A stretch of DNA of 64,000 nucleotides from a bacterium (GTDB lineage Bacteria; Eisenbacteria; RBG-16-71-46; CAIMUX01). Positions 51,525-60,757 of this stretch are shown here, piece by piece. The notes under the pieces are model-generated. The model did not search any database and was not told the origin of the DNA. It was given only the letters and a program-made list of their open reading frames with translations. The stretch's first letter is position 1. Each line of letters begins with the position of its first letter. A program made the translations under genes and the position numbers. The stretch is from contig JAUIHP010000021.1 in assembly GCA_030431975.1 (NCBI GenBank), forward strand, positions 58,004-122,003, written 5' to 3'.

Positions 51525-52655
51525 TCACAGAATCTTCCGCAGTTCTCGCAAAGCTTTATCCCCGGGGAGAACGCGAATGTCTCCGAAACTCCGTTCGTCC
51601 CGCCCGCCGTAGATGAGAATGCCGTCCGCGACAGGGTAATCACTCAGGAACTCCCGAAGACCGCGCGTGTCGTTTTCACGCAAGCGAGCCGAGCGCTTCA
51701 CTTCGATGGCCTTGAATCCCCGCTCTCCGTAAAGAATGAAGTCCACTTCGAGACCGCTACGACTCCTCCAGTAGTAGATCGAGTAACCAAGGCCGAGGCT
51801 GTCGTTGATGGCACGCAGCTGCTGAAGAACCAAAGTCTCGAGCGCGACTCCCTCGATCGCTTCCGGCGCGTCCAGCGGCCCACTCGGCCGGATGGCCCGA
51901 TACACTCCGGCGTCGAAGAAGTAGAACTTCGGATGTGAGACGAGGGCACGCTTCGCTTTCCGCGTGAACACAGGCAGTCGAATGGCGAGTAGCAGATCCT
52001 CGAGGATTTCGAAGTAGGACTCCGCGAGCTTGCGACCGATACCGCCGTCCCGTGCCACCGCCGAGATGTTCAGCGGACTGCCCTGGGAAAAGGACGCCAC
52101 CTGTAGGAAACGGCCAAAGGCATCGAGCTGTCGGGTGAGGCCCTCCTGTTGGACCTCCTCTTTCAGATAGGTTGAGACGTAGCCTTTGAGAAAGTCTGCC
52201 GGATCCGGATGGTCGTAGACCATCGGCAGGCAGCCGAGCCTCTGGCTGAACTCGAGGTCAAAGTCCTCGCCCAACTCGGCGGCGGCCATCGGATGCATGT
52301 ACCGGGTGGTGGCGCGGCCTCCAAGCAGGTTCACTCCGCCGTGTCGAAGCTTCCGAGCGCTCGAACCGGTGAGGACGAATCGCAGTTTGCGAGCCTCGAT
52401 CAAACGATGCACTTCGTCCAGGAGGGCAGGGACCTTCTGAATCTCGTCGACGACGACTCGGCCTTGGAAGTCGGCTGGGAGGTAGGACTCCAGAAGTTCG
52501 GGAGCGCCAAGCAGGGTCGAGTACAGGTCCGCTCGGAGAAGGTCCAAATAGATCGAGTCTGGAAACCGGCGACGGCACCACACCGTCTTCCCGACACCTC
52601 GGGGGCCAAAGAGGAAGAAACTCTGGTCCGGGGGACTCAGCAATCTGGAGTACAT
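51525..52655 (-). CDS. AAA ATPase with DUF4143 nuclease-like domain
   Basis: The 376-residue protein has an N-terminal AAA P-loop (Walker A FGPRGVGKT, ~17-25; Walker B RVVVDEIQKVP, ~66-76; sensor VLTGSSARKLR) and a C-terminal DUF4143 domain with a PD-(D/E)xK-like core (GLEVDFILYGERGFKAIEVKRS, ~305-325) and a preceding winged helix. Such proteins are common, often called ExeA-like or archaeal-type ATPases, and their role is unclear; toxin or nucleic-acid roles have been proposed. It lies alone on the minus strand. Confidence 0.9.
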   Translation of the reverse strand: MYSRLLSPPDQSFFLFGPRGVGKTVWCRRRFPDSIYLDLLRADLYSTLLGAPELLESYLPADFQGRVVVDEIQKVPALLDEVHRLIEARKLRFVLTGSSARKLRHGGVNLLGGRATTRYMHPMAAAELGEDFDLEFSQRLGCLPMVYDHPDPADFLKGYVSTYLKEEVQQEGLTRQLDAFGRFLQVASFSQGSPLNISAVARDGGIGRKLAESYFEILEDLLLAIRLPVFTRKAKRALVSHPKFYFFDAGVYRAIRPSGPLDAPEAIEGVALETLVLQQLRAINDSLGLGYSIYYWRSRSGLEVDFILYGERGFKAIEVKRSARLRENDTRGLREFLSDYPVADGILIYGGRDERSFGDIRVLPGDKALRELRKIL

Positions 52656-52768
52656 ATCTCCATATTGACGATCAAAATGGAGTTTTCAACTCCAAAACTC
52701 GAACCAAGAACCGAACCTATGTTCGCAAGCAACTGTCGCGGCCCGCCCACGGGCAGTGGCAAGAGTCC

Positions 52769-54256
52769 TCAACCGCGGATTCCAGATTGGTAAGTCGACT
52801 CCCGGACCACGATCCGGCGGCCGGCATTCAGAGCCGGTAGGTGTTGCTCGATACCTGAGGGCCAAAAGACATCCAGTCCCTCGACGGTCTCGCCCTTAGG
52901 GACACCAAAGTGCACTTCGAGCGGTGACTGCGACACGTAACCCGACGCGGTCCGAATCTCGCGACTCTGCATTCCGCCGGTGGTTCGCAGAACGACGCGG
53001 GCACCGATTCCGTTCCGATCAGAGAGCTTCCCTTCCAAGGCCACTTGAAGCCAGCCATTCGGCCCGGAGTGATCGTTTCGCAGAAGTTGATTGTCCGACT
53101 CAAAGTTGGACACGAAGACATCCAGGTCGCCGTCCCCGTCGTAGTCCGCGAAGGCCGCCCCGATGGAGACGTCATCACCCGCCAGGTCCGACGGCATCAT
53201 GTTCGGCCACTGTCCGCTCGGTTCGTTCTCCAACAGTCGATTGGGACCTTGACCGTGAACGAAGAGATCGAGATCGCCGTCGTTGTCGGTGTCCGCCCAG
53301 CAGCCGCCGAAGGTCAGCGTCTCTTCGAGCAACTCGGGCGGCGTGACATCGGTGAATCCTCCCGGGCCGTCGTTGCGTAGCAGTTGATCCGGGCCGCCGA
53401 ACTGCGCCACGAACAGGTCCGGATCCCCGTCCTCGTCGAAGTCCCCCCAGGCCGCCCCCAGCGTTGGGCCGTCGCTCGCGATCGCGCCCCATCCCACGTC
53501 GACGAAACTGCCATTTCCGTCATTGCGAAGAAGCCGGTTCGGCTCGCGAAACATCGACAGAAAGAGATCCGGGTCTCCATCGAGATCAAAGTCGGCCCAG
53601 GTTCCCGAGTCACTCGGCCCGTCCTCGGAAAGCGACTCCGGCGTGACTTCGACAAAGCCCGCCGGTCCACCGTTCCGAAAGAGTTTGTTCGGCATGAGAC
53701 TGTTTACGACGTAAAGGTCCGGCCAACCGTCCTGATCGTAGTCGACCCAACTCGGCGAGTAGCCTTGCGAGACATCAACAAGTGGATCCGGCGTCGCGTC
53801 ACGAAAGCGCCCGGCGCCCAGATTCTCGAAGAGAAAATTCCGGTTCGTGAACGTAACCGTGTAGAGGTCGAGATCACCGTCCCGATCGTAGTCGGCCCAA
53901 ACACTGCCCTGTCCCAGTTGACGGTCGGCGATCCGGATGGGCGTGTCGTCCTGAAAACGGTCCCCGCCGAGGTTGCGATAGAGCCGGTTGGCGCCGGAAC
54001 CCGACAAATACAGGTCGGGACGACCGTCAAGGTCATAGTCTGCCCACGCCACCCCGACGGTTTCCATCGGCTGTAGGAGTGCCGGCGTCTCGACCAGCGA
54101 GAAGGGTGCATCGCCACCGAAAACGGGAGCAGCAAAGAGCAGCTGCGAGAACGCCAAGAGTAGGAGGAACGGAGGCGTTCGAACGAGCAAGGACCGACGG
54201 ATCAAGGACCGACTGATCAAGGACCGAACGAGCAACGAACGGTCAACGAACGACAA
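52769..54256 (-). CDS. Secreted VCBS/FG-GAP protein with ASPIC/UnbV domain
   Basis: The 495-residue protein has a repetitive Arg/Ser/Leu N-terminus, a hydrophobic export segment (~28-47), about eight VCBS/FG-GAP-type repeats with Ca-binding DxDxDGxxDL signatures (VWADYDRDGDLDLY, TWADFDLDGDPDLF), forming a propeller, and a C-terminal UnbV/ASPIC domain (NGIGARVVLRTTGGMQSREI, SPLEVHFGVPKGETV). This is the CRTAC1-like arrangement; function unknown. Its start overlaps the upstream gene by 14 bp, and the DNA repeat at 54185-54244 encodes its N-terminal residues. Confidence 0.85.
   Translation of the reverse strand: MSFVDRSLLVRSLISRSLIRRSLLVRTPPFLLLLAFSQLLFAAPVFGGDAPFSLVETPALLQPMETVGVAWADYDLDGRPDLYLSGSGANRLYRNLGGDRFQDDTPIRIADRQLGQGSVWADYDRDGDLDLYTVTFTNRNFLFENLGAGRFRDATPDPLVDVSQGYSPSWVDYDQDGWPDLYVVNSLMPNKLFRNGGPAGFVEVTPESLSEDGPSDSGTWADFDLDGDPDLFLSMFREPNRLLRNDGNGSFVDVGWGAIASDGPTLGAAWGDFDEDGDPDLFVAQFGGPDQLLRNDGPGGFTDVTPPELLEETLTFGGCWADTDNDGDLDLFVHGQGPNRLLENEPSGQWPNMMPSDLAGDDVSIGAAFADYDGDGDLDVFVSNFESDNQLLRNDHSGPNGWLQVALEGKLSDRNGIGARVVLRTTGGMQSREIRTASGYVSQSPLEVHFGVPKGETVEGLDVFWPSGIEQHLPALNAGRRIVVRESTYQSGIRG
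54185..54244 (-). repeat. 15-bp tandem repeat at gene start
   Basis: Four 15-bp units of GATCAAGGACCGACT type (plus strand) lie across the start region of the VCBS protein and into the 3' end of the upstream coding frame. They encode the RSLLV/RSLIS/RSLIR pentads just before the export segment. Confidence 0.8.
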
Positions 54257-56462
54257 CGACTTTGCGTCCGTGCGTCCCCAGCCTCGGCGAACTCAAGCGC
54301 AGGAAGTAAACGCCCGCATCCAACGCCGTTCCACGATCCCCCATGCCATCCCACTGAACGGTTTGGTTTCCGCCGTCGACTTTGTCCCTGAGGATGCGAC
54401 GAAGGATCCGGCCGTTGGCGTCCATCAGATCGAGCGTGACGAACCCGCCGTCGTCCGGCAGCGTCATGTGCAGCGTGGCATCGGCGCTCAAAGGATTCGG
54501 CCAGACCGGGTGCAGGTGAAGCCGCGGCTCGACGCCGAAGTCGGCCACCCCGGTGGAAGGCTCGTAGGTGACGTATGCGGGTGCGGTCCAAATCTGCTGT
54601 CCGTCGGCCTGGCGAATCCGGACGTAGTAATGGACCTCGGTGCCGTCACCGAACGTCGAAGTCTCTCGCCAATCGAGCCGGGTGTTGCCGACGTTGAAGG
54701 CAACGCGCTGCGCGTTGGAAATGCCGGTGATGCCGCGATAGAGCTCGATCTGGTCGATAGAATCGCCTCCGTCCGGGTCCAGCGCCTCCACCGATAGACG
54801 GATTCCCGACGCGCTGCTGAAAGCCTCGCCCATGACGTTGCCGTCTGCGGAGAAGCCGACGACGACGTTGTTGTCCTGCGTCGAGTAAGTGCGGCCCTCC
54901 GACATCGCCGTCATCAGACTGTTTCTCGTAAGGGACGGCGCCAGGACGGCGGTTCGGCTCTCCGTCGAGGCACCCCAGTTTGCGAAGTGGTTGTCCTGGT
55001 CCCCGGTCGGGGACACTCTGTTGCCGATTCGAAGGGCATCCTGGTAGACATCGTCGAATCCGGTGTTGCCAACGTCGGACTCGTCTTCGGCCGTGGAGAA
55101 CGCCGGACCGTTGACGAGGCAGATCAGGCTGACGACGTCGGAGTCTGCCGTCACGGCGACGTTGTTGAAGTCGCCGGACGCCGGATGGGCCCACAAAGCG
55201 ACGGGCGGACCATACGAAGGCGGGTTGTTCTTGGCCTCCGTATAAAGCGAGGCGTAGTCCCCTTCGGCGACGAAAACGTCGAAGTTTCCACCCTCCCAAC
55301 CGAAAAGCGTGGGCGCCCCGACGACGATGCAGTGTCCATTCACGGACAAACCGAATTCCTGACCGTAGAGCGCAACGAAGTTGCCTTCGTCGTTGGCCGC
55401 ATCGGCCTGGGCCAACCCCAAAGCATAGTTAGGAAGGGACATCCCCGCGCCCGAGTGGTTGTGATCGCTGATGTGAAGAAAGTCGAGCGGCGTCTGCGCC
55501 GTGAAACGAGCGTAGTTGTAGGCATCGGCAGGGGTGAGTTCGCCGTCCGAGTATGCGGTGTGAGAGTGGAGATTCCCAAAGTAGGTGTTGAGTCCCGCGT
55601 GATTCGTATCGAGAGGATCTCCCGGCGTGGACATCGTCGACGGACTGTTGGAGACTCCGCTTTCGTTCGACGCGTCGTCGACCGCGACGACAGCAAAGAA
55701 GAACGTCGATGCCGTATCGAGACCGCCGACCAGAACTGTCTCCATCGTCCCCGAGTTTGCGGGAACAGGTTCGTTGATCCAGAAGTCGAGGTCCGTCGCC
55801 GCATCGAAGTTGCCGGCGTCGATCGCACTCGTCGAAACTTTGATGACGTACTCGCTGGCCATGCCGGTCGTGCCGTCGTCGCCCGTGGCGGTCCAGGAGA
55901 GTTCGACCTCGCCGGGGAACATGCCGCCGGTGGCCGTAAGATCGGTGATCGTTGCCGGAGGGGTCACATCGCCCATCTCGCCGTTCGTCGCGCAAAGACT
56001 CGGGTCACGCCAGTCGAAGTTCTCGGATCCATCTGGAAGACACGCCCAAACGTCGCCCGAAGGAGCGCTGCCGTAGGTCACGACGTCCACGATGTTTGGA
56101 GTCACCGTCCGGTCGGTGATGAGATAGATGTCATCGCCAGAGTTGTTGAGGAACGGGTTCGTACTCTGTCCCTTGATCACCCGGTACTCGCCCGGCTGAA
56201 TGATGGCGCTGCCCGGACAGGACGCGGTGTCAAAGTCCTCTGGAATCCGGGCGCGAACACTGGCTTCGTCAATGGTCGCTGCATCGTCGATAGCCCAACC
56301 GGTAACGTCGATAGCGTCGGGACCGTTGTTGTAGATTTCCAGCCGCTCCGTTCCCGTGTCGCTTCCGTCAGGATTGGGCAGGATCTCATTGATGACGATG
56401 TCGGCTCGGGCCGAACCCGCAAAGGCGATCAGGCCGAGGAGTGGGAAGAGCGAACGATGCAT
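54243..56462 (-). CDS. Secreted lamin-tail/PHP-domain protein with sorting domain
   Basis: The 739-residue protein has a signal peptide, then an LTD (lamin-tail) Ig-like domain (~22-155: IVINEILPNPDGSDTGTERLEIYN, TGWAIDD), an Fn3-like domain (~170-275), a PHP-type phosphoesterase domain (~290-530: YFGNLHSHTAYSDG, HISDHNHSG, ALWAHPASG and a later DQDNH) with the usual His/Asp metal ligands, and a FlgD-like sorting domain (MDANGRILRRIL, VQWDGMGDRG, KVVVVR). Secreted PHP enzymes with such attachments are known in environmental bacteria; substrate is unclear. It heads an operon with the VCBS protein (14-bp overlap). Confidence 0.85.
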   Translation of the reverse strand: MHRSLFPLLGLIAFAGSARADIVINEILPNPDGSDTGTERLEIYNNGPDAIDVTGWAIDDAATIDEASVRARIPEDFDTASCPGSAIIQPGEYRVIKGQSTNPFLNNSGDDIYLITDRTVTPNIVDVVTYGSAPSGDVWACLPDGSENFDWRDPSLCATNGEMGDVTPPATITDLTATGGMFPGEVELSWTATGDDGTTGMASEYVIKVSTSAIDAGNFDAATDLDFWINEPVPANSGTMETVLVGGLDTASTFFFAVVAVDDASNESGVSNSPSTMSTPGDPLDTNHAGLNTYFGNLHSHTAYSDGELTPADAYNYARFTAQTPLDFLHISDHNHSGAGMSLPNYALGLAQADAANDEGNFVALYGQEFGLSVNGHCIVVGAPTLFGWEGGNFDVFVAEGDYASLYTEAKNNPPSYGPPVALWAHPASGDFNNVAVTADSDVVSLICLVNGPAFSTAEDESDVGNTGFDDVYQDALRIGNRVSPTGDQDNHFANWGASTESRTAVLAPSLTRNSLMTAMSEGRTYSTQDNNVVVGFSADGNVMGEAFSSASGIRLSVEALDPDGGDSIDQIELYRGITGISNAQRVAFNVGNTRLDWRETSTFGDGTEVHYYVRIRQADGQQIWTAPAYVTYEPSTGVADFGVEPRLHLHPVWPNPLSADATLHMTLPDDGGFVTLDLMDANGRILRRILRDKVDGGNQTVQWDGMGDRGTALDAGVYFLRLSSPRLGTHGRKVVVVR

Positions 56463-56703
56463 GGAAACGGACTCCTGTTCGAGAGTTGCGCGGCTCTCTG
56501 AGTATTTGAGGGCGTCGGGAGATTGTATCGCTTCGGTTCCCCTTCAGCGAAAGAGTTTTGCTGATAAGGATATGGAGGCCGCTAAGCGGCTCCGGCAACG
56601 GCAGATCCGGGTCTGCTATGGTTACCCGGTTCGATTTGGCCGATCCCGACCGAGGATGGCCCCGCTTGATTCGGTCGCCTTCAGTAGACAATGAGGTCCA
56701 TCC

Positions 56704-59700
56704 ATGATCACAGCGTGCCGTTCCTCCGTCCTCCTCGCTATGGCGATCCTAGGCCTGATGGCGGGCAATGCCGTCGCGCAGGACGATGACTCCTTCCCCC
56801 TCGAGACGCTGCAGCCGAAGACCGAGACGGGGCTGGCTCGTTTTCTCGAAGCTCATCCCGAGTACGACGGACGCGGCACGGTCGTCGCCATCTTCGACAC
56901 CGGAGTCGATCCCGGTGCCCCCGGACTCCAGGTCACATCGGACGGGAAGCCCAAGATCGTCGATCTCATTGACGGAAGTGGAAGCGGCGACGTTCGTCTG
57001 ACGGAGCCCAAGCCGGCCGAGGACGGAAAGATTCAGGGAGCGACCGGACGCATGCTCAGTCTGGGTCCCCACAAGAGCCCGACGAATGAGTATCGCCTGG
57101 GAATGAAACCGGCCTGGGAGATTTACCCGCGCGGTCTTGTTCGTCGCTCGAAGCAGGAGCGGAAGGATCGTTGGGAGGAGGGTCAGAGAGAAGTTCTCGC
57201 GTCGGCCCGTGCCGAGTTGGCGACATGGGAGCGAGAGAACCCGGACCCCGCAGACGAAGTCGCGTTGGCAGGCGAGGAGCTGGAGTCCCGCGTCGAGCTT
57301 CTGGAGAAACTGGCCAAGGACTACGACGATCCGGGCCCGATCTTTGACTGCGTCGTCTTCCACGATGGAACCCACTGGCGCGCCCTCATCGACACGGATG
57401 AGGACGGTGACCTGGACGACGAAAAGGCCATGACCAACTTCCGCACGGAAAGAGAGTGGGACACCTTCGGCGACGAAACGCTGCTCAACTTCGCAGTCAA
57501 CATCTACGAAGACGGAGCGCTTCTTTCGATCGTCGCCGACTGCGGGTCCCACGGAACGCACGTCGCCGGCACCGTCGCCGCCTTCGACCCCGACCACCCC
57601 GAGCTGAACGGAATGGCTCCCGGAGCGCAAATCATCGGCGTCAAGATCGGGGACACGCGGCTCGGTTCGTCGTCCGTCGAGACCGGAGAGTCGCGGGGAA
57701 TCGTCGCCTCGCTGGAAAACAACTGCGACCTCGTCAACATGAGTTACGGAGGCACCTCCGCCCTACCCAACGCCGGACACATCGTCGATCTCTACAACGA
57801 GTTCGTCTATGAACAGGGCGTGATCTTCGTTTCGAGCGCAGGCAACGAAGGACCGGGACTGTCCTCGGCCGGAGCCCCCGGCGCCACGACCTCGGCACTC
57901 ATCGGCGTCGGCGCGTATGTCTCCGGAGAGATGATGACCGGACAGGACGCAATGCGTGAGAAACATCCGGACAAGCACTACACCTGGTCGTCGCGCGGCC
58001 CGACCTTGGACGGCGCATTGGGGCCGGACTTCAGCGCTCCCGGCGGCGCCATCTCTACGGTTCCCAACTGGAGCCTGAACCCGAACCAGTTGATGCACGG
58101 CACCTCGATGGCGTCACCCAACGTCTGTGGCGGCATCGCCTGTCTCATCTCGGGCCTCAAGGCCGAGGGACGTGACTACACTCCGCAGAGCGTCCGACGC
58201 GCACTCGCCAACACCGCCATCGACGTCCCCACTACCGACCGCTTCGCCCTGGGCACCGGGCTCGTGCAGTTCGATCGGGCGTGGGACTTGCTCGTCGAGA
58301 ATCCGCCCTACTCCCCGCAAGGAGTTCGCTTCAACGTTTCCGTCCGTGATCGCGACGGGGGCCGCGGCGTTTATCTACGGGAACCCTGGGAAACGACGGA
58401 CACATCAGAGTGGAATGTCCGTGTCGATCCGGTCTTCCATCCCGACGTCGACAAGTCCGAACGCGTCGACTTCCAGCTGAAAGTCCGGCTGCGGACGGAA
58501 GCCTCCTGGATCCGCATTCCGAAGCATGTCCACCTCACGGACGGAGGGCGATCGTTCCGGATACTTGTCGATCCGAAAGAGCTTCCGCCGGGCGTGCACT
58601 ACGCCGAAGTCATCGGCGTCGACGAATCGCGAAAGAAACAAGGACCGATCTTCCGGGTTCCCGTGACTGTGATTCGGACGCATCCCGTTCTGCGCGGCGA
58701 CGTCAGCGCGTCAGAGACTCTCGTCTTCGGTTCGGGTGAGATTCACCGACGGTTCTTCGCCGTTCCGCCGGGAGCGACATGGGCCGAGCTTCGCCTTCGT
58801 GCCGGAGAGCACGACGCGGAACGAAGCCTCGTCGTACACGCCGTGCAGATCGAACCGGGCTGGGCTTTCAGTGATACTGACCATCGGTCCTATGGCTGGA
58901 TGAAACGCGGCGAAGAACGCCACGATGTATTCCCTGTGATCGGTGGACGGACGCTCGAGGTGGCACTCGCCCACCACCACTCCAGCGAGGAACCCGCCCA
59001 GTTCTCCTATGAACTCGAGTTCCGCGGACTCGTGCCTTCCGCCAACACCATCACGCTGAACGGAGCGCTTCCGTCAACGCCGGTCACCGTGACCGCCACG
59101 CTCGCCGACGAAACCATCGAGCCTCGCGGCAGCTTCACCCACCGTCGGGTCTCGTTGCGGCCCCAGCACTACGAACTCGAACCTCTGCCCGGAACACGGG
59201 ATCTGCTTCCGAAAGAAAAGCGGATTCATGCGCTCGTTCTGACCTACGAACTGGAGATGGAAAAGAAGGGCAAGGTAAGACTTCAACCCGCTCTGTCGGC
59301 GGACGGTCGCTTCTGGGACCACTGGCAGTCGGGGCTCTGGATGATCTTTCACGAGGACGGGCGACACATCCGATCGGGATCGTGGGGTGAAACGGAGCTG
59401 GAAAAGGGCAAGTACGAGATTCGTTACTTTGTTCGTCACCCCGACCCCGCGCGGCTGGACGAAATCAAGGAACTCGCGCTGGAAGTCGACTGCAAGCTGT
59501 CCTCCCCGGTGCCCCTTTCCGTCTACAGCGATCCCGATCTTGCGCTAAGCGACGGCGGCAAGTTCGGGAGCCGAACGCTGGCTGCCGGTGAAAGGGCCAC
59601 TCTCTGGATCGGCAGCCCCGTCGCGACGGAGTTCCCGGATGATGTGAAGTCGGGAGATCTGTTGCGCGGAGAGATCCACTACGGCAAAGACGAGACGAGT

Positions 59701-60588
59701 TCCCCCGAACGTCCGGAAGGCTACGAGATCTTCGTACGCGTTCCCGACAAGCCCAAAGTCGAACGCCGAACCGGAGCCGCTGCCGGCGCAGCCGTCTTCG
59801 TAGACGCCAAGTCGGATGACGAGGCCAAGCCGGACAGTAAGGCCAAGTCTTCGACCGACGATGAGGACACTTCGCTCGAAGAAGAACTCGTCGACATCCA
59901 GGTCGATCACCTGAAGAAGCTGCGGAAGGACGAGCGCGGAGACGACTTCGACGTTCTTGCTCGGCGGCTACTACGCGCCGATCCCGGCCAACTCGCCGTC
60001 CGCATGGAAGTGATTCGTAAAGAGTGGGACGACGCCGATGAGATGGAGGATGCGTCGTCCACCCAGGCCCAGCGCAACCAAGCCTATCGCACCGTCGTTT
60101 CTGCCTGCGAAGCTCTCATCACCCGCGTCAACGAAGACGAACTGGCCGCTCGCACGACATTGGAGCCGGACCCTGAAGACAAAGACGCCGTCAAGGCACA
60201 CGACGAGGCCAAGGAAACGAAGGGATTTCTCGTGGAGGCCCATCAAACGCGGTGTCGTGCACTCCTCGAGCTTGCGAATGCAGAGTCTCCGAACGCAGCG
60301 TCTTCGAACGCAGTGTCGGAGTTTGACCGCACCTTTCGGCAGCTCGACCGATGGGTGGATGACGATGACAAAGACTCGCTGCACCTCCGCGCCGCGTGGG
60401 AGGCTCAACGCGGACGGCATGCTAAAGCGCTCGCTCTGATTCGGAAGAAGATCGAGTCGGAACCGGGGGATGAGAAACTCCACGCGATGCAGAGGTCGTG
60501 GTTCGAGGAACTCGGGTGGGTGGATTGGGCCGACTACAGCGAGCGGTGGCGGTTGCTGAAGATGCCGCGGACCGACCTGAACTTCTAA
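56704..60588 (+). CDS. Secreted tripeptidyl-peptidase II-type subtilase
   Basis: The 1294-residue protein is a subtilisin-family (S8) serine protease of tripeptidyl-peptidase II type. The triad is Asp in IFDTGVDPG (~65), His in SHGTHVAGT (~281) and Ser in GTSMASPN (~467), with the ~200-residue insertion between Asp and His that marks TPPII. The middle (480-970) has beta-rich TPPII domains and the end (1050-1294) is helical, rich in Glu/Asp/Lys. A signal peptide (VLLAMAILGLMAGNAVAQ) means it is exported, unlike the cytosolic eukaryotic enzyme. It probably removes tripeptides from extracellular oligopeptides. Confidence 0.93.
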   Translation: MITACRSSVLLAMAILGLMAGNAVAQDDDSFPLETLQPKTETGLARFLEAHPEYDGRGTVVAIFDTGVDPGAPGLQVTSDGKPKIVDLIDGSGSGDVRLTEPKPAEDGKIQGATGRMLSLGPHKSPTNEYRLGMKPAWEIYPRGLVRRSKQERKDRWEEGQREVLASARAELATWERENPDPADEVALAGEELESRVELLEKLAKDYDDPGPIFDCVVFHDGTHWRALIDTDEDGDLDDEKAMTNFRTEREWDTFGDETLLNFAVNIYEDGALLSIVADCGSHGTHVAGTVAAFDPDHPELNGMAPGAQIIGVKIGDTRLGSSSVETGESRGIVASLENNCDLVNMSYGGTSALPNAGHIVDLYNEFVYEQGVIFVSSAGNEGPGLSSAGAPGATTSALIGVGAYVSGEMMTGQDAMREKHPDKHYTWSSRGPTLDGALGPDFSAPGGAISTVPNWSLNPNQLMHGTSMASPNVCGGIACLISGLKAEGRDYTPQSVRRALANTAIDVPTTDRFALGTGLVQFDRAWDLLVENPPYSPQGVRFNVSVRDRDGGRGVYLREPWETTDTSEWNVRVDPVFHPDVDKSERVDFQLKVRLRTEASWIRIPKHVHLTDGGRSFRILVDPKELPPGVHYAEVIGVDESRKKQGPIFRVPVTVIRTHPVLRGDVSASETLVFGSGEIHRRFFAVPPGATWAELRLRAGEHDAERSLVVHAVQIEPGWAFSDTDHRSYGWMKRGEERHDVFPVIGGRTLEVALAHHHSSEEPAQFSYELEFRGLVPSANTITLNGALPSTPVTVTATLADETIEPRGSFTHRRVSLRPQHYELEPLPGTRDLLPKEKRIHALVLTYELEMEKKGKVRLQPALSADGRFWDHWQSGLWMIFHEDGRHIRSGSWGETELEKGKYEIRYFVRHPDPARLDEIKELALEVDCKLSSPVPLSVYSDPDLALSDGGKFGSRTLAAGERATLWIGSPVATEFPDDVKSGDLLRGEIHYGKDETSSPERPEGYEIFVRVPDKPKVERRTGAAAGAAVFVDAKSDDEAKPDSKAKSSTDDEDTSLEEELVDIQVDHLKKLRKDERGDDFDVLARRLLRADPGQLAVRMEVIRKEWDDADEMEDASSTQAQRNQAYRTVVSACEALITRVNEDELAARTTLEPDPEDKDAVKAHDEAKETKGFLVEAHQTRCRALLELANAESPNAASSNAVSEFDRTFRQLDRWVDDDDKDSLHLRAAWEAQRGRHAKALALIRKKIESEPGDEKLHAMQRSWFEELGWVDWADYSERWRLLKMPRTDLNF

Positions 60589-60757
60589 CGACGAGGAGTC
60601 TGGGACCACGATCGTCGCAAAGACGGGCTTCGAGTGGCCGGGTTCGAACGCTTGGATCTTTTTTGTCCTCTTCGCCCCCAGAACAACGCGACATGGAAGA
60701 GAACCGGTTAGTATCGGCACCCGTCGCAGAGAGACGGCGCCATAGGAAGCGGTCGCA

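Noticed and set aside
54987..56501. 504-residue plus ORF opposite the PHP protein
   Set aside because: Arg/Val-rich shadow; PHP motifs are on the minus strand.
60640..60680. Terminator with T-run after the TPPII-like gene
   Set aside because: A T-run exists near 60658 but no stable stem precedes it.
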